Positions 24,621-35,900 of a stretch of DNA of 64,000 nucleotides are shown here, piece after piece. The DNA comes from Chaetorhynchus papuensis (taxonomy: Eukaryota; Chordata; Aves; Passeriformes; Rhipiduridae): assembly GCA_013396525.1 (NCBI GenBank), contig VWYX01001140.1, positions 1 to 64,000 on the forward strand. Reading direction: 5' to 3'. The notes under the pieces are model-generated. The model searched no databases. It saw nothing but the letters and a program-made list of their open reading frames with translations, and was not told the origin of the DNA. The position numbers and the translations under genes are program-made. The first letter of the stretch is position 1. Each line of letters starts with the position of its first letter.

Positions 24621-26134
24621 CTCAAAAGAGGCCCCGAATTGTCTTCACTTCCCAGTGAAGGCCATCCAGAGGAGGATGCGAGTGACCAGCTGCAGAGATG
24701 TAGCTCCAGCTGCAGCACTCCGAGAGCTGCGCTGGCACTGACCCCCTCCCCAGCCCCAGCCCAGGCAGCTCCTGCCGCAAACCTCGCTGCAGTCGGAGTA
24801 GAGCCCAGCTAGTTACAGCTCAGAGATGAAGCAGAAGGAAGCCCCGAGGCCCCAATTTCGTGCAGCTTAAGCCGATCTAATTGCTGTCAGCCGGCATCCA
24901 AGCCCTCCACTCCTGAGCCCATTACCCAACAGAAAATAATCTTTTTTTTTTTTCCCTGTTGTGACATCCCATGGGTTTTGTTTCTGTCTGCTTACTGAAA
25001 TGGCTCAGCAAAGAACGGAGTGGGACCACGGTAGTGGAGGTGACACCATTCAGTTCATAGATAGGTTTTCTTAGGCTGCTGCTGACCTACAGCCGACATT
25101 AAATCATTTTGCGGCAAATCCTACTGTCTTCTTTTAGACATAACTCAGCATTGCCACAAACCTTAGCATCACCCATACTTCTAATTTAACTCTGCCTTTG
25201 CTCATAGGCTGTACATTAAAGTAAAGAGATGTTGAAAACACTTCCCATGTCTTTCAGGACTGTGGAATATACAGGTCTCGCCGCAGCACTGCTCCACAAC
25301 GCTGCCACAGCAAGTCATCAAAGGGATGCAAGGGCTGGCTGATGATTCCTATGGGCCTCATAACTTGCATACTAAATCCCATCTCTGTAAAGCAAAATCT
25401 ATCAGGACTTCCTCCAAACTGCCCTCTTCAAAGCCACAGAGAAAGGCTGTGGTGAGACATGGGGTGGAGTGGCGTCTCACCACAGGTTGAGGGAAAACCT
25501 GACTGAAGCCCATCATTTGCAGGCTCAGTCAGACTCCCACGACCGACATTCAAGCTCAGTGGAGCTCCCAGGCTGGGCACTGAACAAGGGGCAGGTTGTA
25601 CAGCCACTTCCAGGCCTCAGATTCCCAGCAGTGCACCACTAGTGGGATAACCACTGCTATGCCTCGGCACCTCTGCTGATCTTCTCTGACAGGAGAGATC
25701 CGATGCAAAACAGCCAGCACAACCTGTCGTCCTTTGCGTGTGACAGCGTGGCATTTCTGCACAAAGAAACACAGCACATACACACATGTGAACGTGCTAT
25801 GAAGGCACGGCCACGATTCTTTAATTTCCTGCAGTAGGTGGAAAAAAATACAACGAAAAACACCTTTGGGATCATCAAGGAGGAGACGCCCTTGTCTGAA
25901 ATCACCATCCAGCTACAGATACCTTAAAAGAATTAATTGGTACCTGCATAAATATGCCCTTGTTTAATAAATGAGATTTCTTTCTGCTGCGTTTCCACCA
26001 GTGAATTAGTACGTAGGGAGGAGACAACTTTATTATTTACAAGAGACTCGATAATCTATCTACACACCCACACCATGCTTCAACCAAGACAATCAACACT
26101 CCATTAGAGATCATGAATACATGAAGCCCCGACC

Positions 26135-26200
26135 ACCTTATGATTTGTGGTATTATTTCCTCCACTTTACAAACAGAGAAAACTACACAACAACAGTCAT
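26135..26200 (+). mobile_element. MIR-like ancient SINE fragment
   Basis: GTGGTATTATTTCCTCCACT followed by TTACAAACAGAGAAAACT resembles the MIR stretch GGTACTATTATTATCCCCATTTTACAGATGAGGAAACTGAG with small changes. It is short and diverged, so the boundaries are rough. Confidence 0.5.
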
Positions 26201-28954
26201 CTCAGATGAATAGGTTATTAAAAAACTCTGTGAGGAAACCCACAGTGGAAGACAGCACATTTCCATGGGGCCAGGATTTTTCTCTAGTCTCTGACTCTGT
26301 GCCTGTGCTTTAACTTCACAACTACTACCAAACTTCAGTGAAGCAAAGCTCAAATAATTAAAGAGACATAGCCTGCTTCCACTGAAGCCTGTGGCAAAAC
26401 TCTCATTATTTTTAACAGAAGCAAGACTAGACCAAGTGTTTATAAAGCAGTTGTGATCACTGGAAGGCACCACTGAGTTCTCAATATTATTAGCCATGAG
26501 ACTACATCTATCGAAGAGCAATTTTTCTTTTAAGAGCTTCAAAACCTGGTCTCAAAACCTACAAGGTTTTTAAACGCTCTTGTTCTTCAGAAGAACATTA
26601 CTGAAAAAACACTGAATGGTTATTACTTACATTGAAATTTTTTGTATGAATAATTTAAATGTGTTGCTAAAGCGCATACCAAAGGCCACTCCAGCAAGGG
26701 ATGGAGCCCCTCTGAGGATTCTCACTTCTTTCATATCTGCCTTTGCCCCTGGTTATAACAGCTTTTCCTTCATTTTCCAATTAAAATAGTATTGTAACGA
26801 GATTTGGAAGATTCATCCAGTCAACAAACTTATTGCTGTATTCACTGAAAAAAATCATTAAATACTTCAAAATGGAGAAAGAAAAGCTTTTCAAAATATT
26901 TTAGATCAAGTTCTTAATATGAAATTGTTTAGATTATAAACCATGGCAGACATGCAGAGTTTCTTGCACCTGGCTGACCTGGGGGTTTTTTTGAATAATG
27001 AACTTTTGTCTACATAGATAGTGTCCCACTGAAACAAATACATCCTAAAGATCATCAAAGATGGGTTCCACCACGCTTCCTTGCTCAGTTTTGAAACAGA
27101 AGTTATATCCTGAGTATGAGATATGCCTAACACAAAGGCATACACAAGTTCTCACCAAGCCTTTTGGGCAGAAAATGAGCAAACACGCATTACTTCATTA
27201 TGCTTTAACCATGACCAAATCACTGCAGCCAAGGGCCTTCACATACAGAATTGTGCCAACAGCATCAAAGGACCTGCCTTTATTAAGTGTGAGCAAGAGC
27301 TACACTGACCAACATGAGTACAGCAGCTCTCACAGGAAAGGTCATGGGCAAATGAACTGCTGTGAGCAACACCAGGCAGCAGGGAGGATCCAGCACGGCA
27401 GCTGAATGACTCTCCCTGCAAGGAGAGTGATAAATAGGAGGGTCTGCTCGACTCTGATCTTGCTACACCTCTCATGGGATTTTAAAGAGAAGGCTTCATT
27501 AAACACCTCCAGAAGCCAGAAAAGCATAGCTGACAGCAGCTAGTTTCACACAGGAGAGAAATGCCACGATTATTGCATCAGAGGATTCTCCAGGAAACAA
27601 GGGATGCAACAGCGTCCTGAAAGCACACACACCTGCGTGTCAAATAAATCTCAAACAATGACATTTTTACATGAGCTTTCCTTGATTTTGCAGCACAATG
27701 TAAACATTTGTCATGTGGACAATAACTGCTGTGTCAGCATAGTTTTTCAGACATACTCACCCTGATTAAAGAGAATGGAAGTGTAAGCCCAGAGTGCTGA
27801 TGCTTAAAGGAAATTCCAACATTTCAAGTGTTCATACTTCTCACTAAAAACATGTAAGGCCATGGGAAGGCAAAGTATGCAACTTCAACAAACACTGCTT
27901 CTACCCACAGTCACAGGACAGAATTACAGAAGACTTCAAGCACAAAAGCAGCTTAGATTGGTCTTAAACAAGGATATCTGTGAATATTCAAAGCTCCTAC
28001 TTATTATTTTAAAAGGCATGAAAATATTTTTGCAAATCAGCTTTAAAGAAATAAGAATCATCGTTCTTTGCCAGTCTTAGTCTGCAGCTCCTGTGAGCTT
28101 ATCAGTATAAAGAAGTTTAAGATTTCCACAGTCTTACATGAGTGTCTTGTAGGGCAATGAATCCTGTCGTTCCAGGACTCATTCCAACGAAGTCCCTCAC
28201 AACTTCACCACATTACACTCCCTACTGAAGATAAATCAGTGAATAAATTTATTCACTTAAAGCAAAGAACACAGCCCCAGACCTTGTACATTGTATATGG
28301 TTAGACAATTTTTTTTAAACTAGCTTCATTTTCAGAGGAAGAGCAACAGTATTCTCAACAGCAAGGACAGCTTGTTCTTTTACAAGCATGAAAGCAAGTC
28401 CTTTCTTCTCTTTGGTCAACTAAATGCCAAAAATATAATCCCCTGTTTAAATTAACTTGCAATACGGAAGGACTAGAAATCTGTTTTACATAGAAACAAA
28501 ATTATTTATTTCACCAACTAGTGCTTGCATCCAGGAATGGTCCTACTTGCCTCCCTTTGACCATCCACTCTCTCTCCAAACTAACTCACAAGAGATTTGC
28601 AAACTCAAAACACATCCACAAAAAACCACTACCTGCTGTCTCCCTGGAGGAACATCTAAGTAGCTCAATTTTCCATAAGGGAACCTGAACTGTCTCCATT
28701 CTTCACAACACAGGGGCTTCCCATATTACAAGTAAGGATTTCATCCTGCTGGTGAGCACAGAGCAATTTCAGCTGCTCAAGCCATCTGTACCACTGGATT
28801 TCTTTGTTCAAACTAATCCAATTCAATCTCATTTGTGTCTTTTCAGTCGTCTACATATTTTCATCCTTGCAGATAGCTGTACATCCATGCCAACTACTAA
28901 ATATCAGTCACTCACACACTTTCCCTGCTCCCCTGGCCCCTCTCTAAATCTCAG

Positions 28955-28991
28955 ACATTAACCAGTTTCACATTACTCCATGATGTGCCAG
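28955..28991 (+). other. Candidate microexon (37 nt), unproven
   Basis: A textbook-like acceptor (a C/T-rich stretch such as CCCTGGCCCCTCTCTAAATC, then TCAG) precedes 37 bases that end in TGCCAG/GTAAGCATT, a near-consensus donor. A branch-point-like TACTAAA lies about 60 bases upstream. One frame is open (reading TLTSFTLLHDVP), the other two contain stops. The donor falls at the edge of a MIR-like fragment, the kind of sequence known to be exonised in vertebrates. It could equally be a chance pseudo-exon. Confidence 0.2.
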
Positions 28992-29055
28992 GTAAGCATT
29001 AGTCTCATTTCACAGCTGAAGACACAGATATATAAAAATGTACTGACCTGATTAA
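28991..29055 (+). mobile_element. MIR-like ancient SINE fragment
   Basis: GGTAAGCATTAGTCTCATTT followed by CACAGCTGAAGACACAGA tracks the MIR segment GGTAGGTACTATTATTATCCCCATTTTACAGATGAGGAAACTGAGGCACAGA, with a deletion. The similarity is moderate. Confidence 0.45.
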
Positions 29056-29353
29056 ATGGAGGGGAAAAAAACCCACAAAACAAAAGACTCGTGAGTTAAC
29101 ACTTCTGATCAACAGAAACACAGTAAAGGATAAGAACTATTTAAGACACTGTTAGTACTATACTACTGAAACTTGAAGTTAATACAATACTATCGTTATG
29201 TTTAGCAAAGTAATGTTTTGACAGCACTCATTAAGCCTGACTTTGATCACAAAAAGGCCATATGCTACTAAAGCAGATTTTTAAAATATAAAAAAGAGAT
29301 GCATAGGACTGAAATTAATAAACATTCAGAAGGAGTCCACATGTTAAAAAAAA

Positions 29354-29366
29354 GGGGGGAGGGGGG
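29354..29366 (+). repeat. G-run pair (G6 A G6)
   Basis: Two runs of six G separated by a single A, preceded by an A-tract of eight. A quadruplex is conceivable but would need very short or bulged loops. Confidence 0.8.
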
Positions 29367-29458
29367 AAGCCTATAATTTTTCACACAATCTTTTATTCCA
29401 TTTCAATTGTACTATTAAGCTGTGCTACTAAAAAAGAAGACGCTGGAAACCTACTTAC

Positions 29459-29487
29459 CAAAAAGGTAATCCTTTGCTTTATATACT
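29459..29487 (-). other. Candidate microexon (29 nt), unproven
   Basis: On the minus strand a pyrimidine-rich acceptor (CGCCCTATCTGCTTCAG) precedes 29 bases that end in TTTTTG/GTAAGTAGG, a perfect GTAAGT donor. The upstream minus-strand sequence is T-rich for more than 60 bases. The length is not a multiple of three and no protein is recognised, so this may be a pseudo-exon or a non-coding RNA exon. Confidence 0.15.
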
Positions 29488-30046
29488 CTGAAGCAGATAG
29501 GGCGATTAAAGTACATTTAATATTTGATATGAAAAAGAATTGAAGAAGAGAAAAATAAACTGGTACCAGATCTAATTTCACACTCAGGGGATTACAATGT
29601 AGAGAATACACACATGCATTCTTCACTGACAACAGCACTGTGAAATGCTCAGTAGATTGCTGGCACTCTTAGGATTTAAAAAATTTAATGTTCTGCTTCG
29701 TTACTTCACAGCATGCAAAAGTTTGGAAGCCACTGGAAGACCAAGCAGCTTAGCAAGGAAAAGAAGACTGAAGAAAAGGGCCTCATCAAACTTACAGGAT
29801 CTTGATGGACCTTATTTGACAACATTTTACTGTGCTTAAATTGTGAAAATTAAAAACCAGAGTCCTTCTGTTCCCTTAGTGTAATCAAGGCCATGTAGTG
29901 GGTGCCATTCTGACTGCCCCAAAAGTAGCCTGTACATGTACTGACATCCTATTCTTACTTAACCAAATTAAAAGAAACTTCAGTCCTTTTCTCCTGTAAG
30001 GAATAACACCTGCCTCCCTTAAAAAACATAAATACTTGCGAGAGAG

Positions 30047-30066
30047 AAAAACAAACAAACAAACAA
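30047..30066 (+). repeat. (AAAC)n microsatellite
   Basis: About four to five AAAC units at the end of an A-rich tract. No retroposon body was recognised upstream. Confidence 0.85.
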
Positions 30067-31540
30067 AAAAACCAGAAACAAATTGATCAAACTTACACCT
30101 GGAGTAGTTGAATTAGAAATTTTCTTTATTCTTGAATACAGGTCATCGCTTGTCCTGGATCTCCAGGAGTGTACACTTGGCAAATGCATGCTTTCCCATG
30201 GTCAGCACTGGGTTGGACTATTGCTCCTCAATGTAAGAATCATAATTAGGGCAAAGCATCTTTGTGAGCTGCAGTAATTTCCCCCTTTTCTCCCCCGTGC
30301 AGCCAAGCAGGAGCAACCCTGCAGGGTAGGTGACAGCTCTACAATAGCTAATCCCAACCAGAGAAACTCTGAGCAAGGAAATGTGCTCTGAAAATGCAAT
30401 ATGTATTCCAAGAGGATGAGACTCCTGAGAAAACAGAAGGCCTCAGTAATTAGTCTTCGGGATGAGAAGGTGGCTCTTTTGCCTAAGAAGTCCTTTCAGT
30501 CTTGGGTATTTAGTTTAGCTCAAAGAAAACAAGCTCTTTTGTTAAACAAATACCTAAGCACCTAGAAATTTTAGAGGCACACATACAACTTCAACAAAAA
30601 ATAACTTCAAACAACAGAATTTGGTGTTTAAGGTGCCCACTGAATTATCTGCGTAACACAAAAGGGTTTGTGGTTGTTTTTACACCTTTTATGAAGAAAC
30701 ATTTGAGGGGAAAGGTTTTGTTCCTCTTGTTCTGTTTAGAAAGAGCTTGAGGGAAAAGTCAAATCCAAATCCACACAACAAATCCCCTGCCCATCCCTTC
30801 TTGGGGTGCCTCCTGGGGCCTGCCTAAGCTCCCCCCAGTGCTGAAGAGCACTGATGGCTCTGATACACAAGCACAGCCTGAATGCCTCAGGGGGAGCCCC
30901 TGCCCTCCTTATGCTTTATTCCTTGCTTGGTAACCCTTTCACCAAGACCTGCCCTCACATACTTCTTCCTATTTTCATCCCTAAAAAACCCACCGGGGCC
31001 AGGAAGAGCCCATCCCAGGAGGAGGTGACATGGTGGCTCTTCAGGGACTGCACGTGGGAAGCGGTTTCTGTCTGGTGCCTCTTCTAAAGTTACAACCTGT
31101 TAGCAGAGAGCTGGTCACCGACCTCTCGTGGTCCTGAGCAGTCCCAACTACATAATGGATCGACCACACTCATTTTGTTAAAAGCTTATGCAAACAACAA
31201 AAGCATCTGAAGCTGTGCACAGAGATGTCTGAGCTGGCAGTAAGGTGGCTGGCGTGCTCTGACACCGTGGCCTCGCCGCTCAGAGCGAGAGCAGCACTTT
31301 GGCTGAACAATTGCCATTCCTCACCACCCCAACCCTCCCCTCCCCTTCCCCGCTAGCTGTACCCAGGAAGGATGTGACACTGACGAAAAAAGCCTGACCC
31401 TTTTCCTGTTTTCCTTGTCCATGCCAGCTTACACTTGGGCTCACAGGAGAGCTGCACAGCTTACAGAGCTGCAGTGGCACAGCCAACCCACGGTGTGAGG
31501 CCACATGGCCGTGTGAGAAAAGGATGTGCCAGATGAAGAG

Positions 31541-31554
31541 ACAGCAGGGGGCAA
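31541..31554 (+). promoter_or_regulatory. CTCF-like binding motif
   Basis: ACAGCAGGGGGCAA carries the strong CTCF core AGCAGGGGGCA, with mismatches only at the first and last positions of the CCASYAGRKGGCRS pattern. It lies in a GC-richer stretch without CpG island character. Candidate only. Confidence 0.35.
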
Positions 31555-32804
31555 GGGGAGGACAGCCAACACATTTGAAACCACCACAATTACATGATTT
31601 TTTTGGCGATGTAGGCAGCTTCGCCTGTGCTCTCCCATCGTGCCACCATGGCTCTACATAGCACAGAGAGCTCACGGGGCGTGTGTTGACAACTGGAAAT
31701 TCTGTAGCTGACTTATTAATTGAAATTAATACAGGCAGCATTTCTACCAACAGGATCATGTTCTCTGTGAGTTCATCCACTCCTATGTCTTACTGAGCAC
31801 CATCACCCACCTCCTAACCGTGTCACATTATTCCAAGTACTGGGAAAAGACATGAGGTTAGCAAAGAGTATTCCGACTCAACGGCTTTCATAGGTAAAAC
31901 ATGGGAAGCAAAAGGAAGACAGAACTGAAGAAGAAACAAACCAGGATTCCCCAAGCAGTTCTAGTTAGTGCAAAGTTTGAAATACCTAGCTCTATTTTAT
32001 TTTATATCCCATATGAAAATGCTTGTTACAGCAAGTCCAGCACAGCATGGAAGCAATAATTGCTTTACAAGGAATAGTAATGTGCAAGATGAGTATTAGT
32101 TCTGAGGCCAAGAGAGTCCATGAAGAGCTCATTTGCAAAAGAAAGATACTTGAATTAAAAAGTGTATATTAGTAAGTAAGGGTCACATCAGCGTACGTGT
32201 TTTCATCAAGTATAAGGCACCTCTAAGTGCAGTATGAAATAGCTGCTATTTACAGGACCAGAGCCATACAATATAGTGTTTCATTTTGAAAGCTTACTGA
32301 ACTTAAACCAGACTGGATAGACAAAACAGAAGGTTACTTATTACTTAAGCAGCACTCATCTCAGAAGGATATTAAGTTTATAGCCTGATGCTGCTTACTC
32401 ATAACAAAGTCTAATTACGGCCTAACAAGCACGCCCACTGGCTTCAGCAAGACTCGGCAAAGAATAAGACAGGATCCACTGTACGTCAGGTTTGGCAGCG
32501 CCCTGATGAAGTGCTCTGGAGGAAACAAACCATTCGGCCAGTTAATAGAGGAAACTATTTAGCACGGAAGCCGGGGAGAAGTGATGCAACTTGCTCACCA
32601 CCACAGCAGTCGCTGCCAGGGCCAGAAGCAGGGCTTTGGGAGCTCCGCAGCTTCCGCGTGTGTGCACAAGACCATCAAATCTCCTCATGGAAAATGATCA
32701 CCTCCAGCGGGTCTTTAATTTCATTATTTGTTTATAGTTTTGAAAGAAAGTTACTGAATCACTTGCTTTTATTACACTAGTAATACCATAGGGACTTGAA
32801 TTTT

Positions 32805-32817
32805 TATATATATATAT
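32805..32817 (+). repeat. (TA)n microsatellite
   Basis: About six TA units, extended imperfectly by TGTAT. Confidence 0.85.
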
Positions 32818-32893
32818 GTATCTTCTGTTCTGTTAGAGGAACATACCCTTCTGCAGCTGTAATAAAATGAAGAAAGGCAATAAAGGAAAATAA

Positions 32894-32935
32894 CTGGGGA
32901 AGAAACTGAGGATTAAATGACTTGTTTGCAAGCTC
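32894..32935 (+). mobile_element. MIR-like ancient SINE fragment
   Basis: GGGGAAGAAACTGAGGATTA followed by AATGACTTGTTTGCAAG resembles MIR GATGAGGAAACTGAGGCACAGAGAGGTTAAATGACTTGCCCAAGG with an internal deletion. It is short, so moderate confidence only. Confidence 0.45.
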
Positions 32936-35900
32936 CACCTCCCATCATGAGACAAACATAAAGTAGTAAATCAGTTCTGCATATCAGCTTGGCATACCAC
33001 AACACACAAAGTACACACCAATCCAACTGGTATCTCTCCTTCAAAACACTGAATATTCAATGCCAGCAGTATCAACCTAGACAGCAATTTCACTCTGAGA
33101 GCTATCTCTTGGTTTTGAGTTGGGCTCTCTGCTTTGCTCTTCAAACTATACTCCACATTGCCTGTAGACTACTCCTGATCATAGTCCCTGCTCAAAGCAT
33201 CTTAACTCAATCAGACCAGACGAAGTGGCCACCAACAAAGTGGCTGTGAGGTGCCTCTGTTACAGGGTGTCACAGCTGGGACCACTGATCATGGCAGAAC
33301 TGTCCTATGGAGAGCATCCTGAAAAGCAATGCTACTAGTATTAATGCAGGGACTGCAAGACAGGGACACATGGAGGGGAAACTGCATCAAACTGACTAAA
33401 TGTGGATGCTCTCTTACATAACTTCTACGTTCTCTATTTGTAAAAAGCCCCAGACTTTCTTAAGCTGTGCAGACTCAGGTGTGGAGTTGAACCTGACGGC
33501 ACTTAAGGACTGGCAATGTATAAGGGAAAGTCTTTGTTCTGTTCATAACAAGCTATGTATAATTTGTTGCAACAGTGGAACAATGGCCTAGATAAAGTGA
33601 ATATCCACAGCAGTTGTGTTCCTCATGTATCACAGCGCTTACAGAGTCTCAAAAGATCTAGGGGGCCAAATGCTTGTGTTTCTGAAAAATAACAAAGAGA
33701 AATCATGGAAGGAGGAAGGGATGGATGTGAGTAGAGCACAGCACATTGCCCCACTGAAAAAATTACAGCTTATATCTCTCCATTAAAACATTCACACCAA
33801 CTACATCAATGATACCCATTTGATCTATCACAAACACGCATGTGCTTTGAAATGCCTTGGAAGCCAATTCATCAGAGCAGAGCAGCCCAGCAGGCCATGC
33901 CCACACGTGGCCCTCCCATGCCGGAGCTTGCCCCAGAGCCTGCCACCCACCTGCAGTAGCCAGAAGGATGAGGATGAACCAGTGCAGGCATCAGCCACGG
34001 TGCAGGCAAAGGGTAGCAGTGGCTCCCTGCACACAGCACGCTTCCCATCCTTTTTGCCAAGTCTCCTGAAATGCTTGATCTCCGTGCATTAAGCACAGGG
34101 GAAATTGCAATCATGCATATACAAAATAAGCCAAAGCCTAACATGACAATTTTGGATAGGTACTAACTGGTGATTCAGACATTTTTCCACCTCTCATCTC
34201 TTTCCTCTGTTAACTGACAAGTCAAACTAATCCCTCCCCTTTGAAACTGTAATATTCAGATCAGAAGTGTAAAAGCAGACTCGGTCTTTAATTCTAAATT
34301 CTGCATGTATTTTGGTTACAGTCTTAATAAGGGCATGCTACAAGCCCTTCAGTCGCTTCCTTTCCGCTTGATTTTATCTCATTTCATTCAAATTACTATG
34401 TACGACTTCATACAATTTAGCTGTTTCAAGCATTGAAACCTGCATGCAGTAACCATCAGACCAAATCCTAAGGCCTCCCCAACAAACACAGACAACCTGC
34501 AATTTCTTTTGCATGCCAATCCTCAGCACTGCTGCAGGTGTCTCTGCATGGTTTCAAGCATGCATCTATGTGCTTCTCCTCAGTGAGCTGGGAGGAGGAG
34601 AAGGAATGAAGGAAAAGATAAAAAAACCCAGAGTGGCCATTATGTCACCGAATCCGTTTTTCAGGATGCGGTCCTGAGGAAAAGCTCTTGGGTTCACATA
34701 TCAGCAGGAATAGCCAGTTGGGATTCCTGCCTTACTCAAGAGGAAGAACTTCAAAAAGCACACACAGCTGGTTCTCAGGCTCTTCAAAGAGGTCTAGAAG
34801 CAGGAAAATACCAGACTACAACATATTCAAAACCCAATAATAACAGTGGCAGCTTCTGCCATCTTCTCACATTAGAGATGTATCTGCAAACAGAGATAAC
34901 AAGCCAGTATAATCAGCCCACAGGAGAAAATGGAAGTCAGGAAGAGGGAAGATGGAGGCGTCTCCCAAAATATTTAAATTTAACTGTTTTGGTCAACTAC
35001 TGCAGTGGAAGTTTTAAAGATTAACTTGAGGGGAGGTAGAGGTTAGGGTAAAAGTAGAAAAGGGAAGAAGTAGAAAAATGCTTATTTTTGATCAGTGTTG
35101 TCAGAAGTGCTCTTCAAGTTTTACTTCTGCTTCCTTAGTGAAGAAGTGAGCAATAAAGGGGTTGCCAAGCTTCGAAGCAGAAAAAAAAAAAAAAGGAAAA
35201 TAAGCAAGCAGGTAAACGTCTCAAAGACACAGCTTCAAAAGGAACTGACAGTGCCAAAACCATTAACTGGGGAGACTGCCTGCATAAATCCATCCGTATT
35301 TGAATGCGTTAATTTTCCCAAAGCTTACAACTGAATCAGAGACTATTTCATACTTCAAGGAAAGAGAAAGGGTCTGAATGAAGCAGGGAAAGAAAACCCA
35401 AAATCAGCATGACTGTGCCAGCGAGAAGGGCACACGCTGACCCCCACACAGACATGCTGTAAGCTCATGATATGATTTCATCCACAAGAGCCTCCCACAG
35501 CAGAGCCTGACTGAAATGCTGCTGCCTGCACCCTACAGCGATGCCAGCACACCAGTTTACACAGCCATGCTGAGAAGCAGATCTGGCTGCACCGCGCACA
35601 ACAAAAGCCACAAAACATGTCGGGGTTTTTGCATTTTCAAGCCAGATCCAGTCCCTGTTCTGGGTCACATGAGAGCTGCATGGCTGTGCCAGAACAACCG
35701 GTGTGCATGTGTGCACAGGGTTGAAACAGGGGATGTGAATTCATCTCGTAAAAACACAGTTAAAGCCAGCTTTCCCTGCCAGGGACAGATTTATCTAGGC
35801 TTAGAGGAATTTATAAATGAGCAAGTCAAACCTATCCACGTAAGTCTTTCTGGAGACAAAGCTACATCTCGTGCATTACCGTGTTGTGTGTCCAACAGGC

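Noticed and set aside
24303..24812. 169-codon open frame on the plus strand
   Set aside because: It lies in a CpG island where stops are rare; the Ala/Pro/Ser/Arg-rich translation is what GC-rich sequence gives.
30190..30245. CACTGGGTTGGACTATTGCT, resembling a CR1 3' end
   Set aside because: Only the short GGGTTGGACTA block matches; the following terminal blocks are missing.
31280..31780. 166-codon open frame on the minus strand
   Set aside because: No recognisable domain and no splice or promoter signal tied to it.
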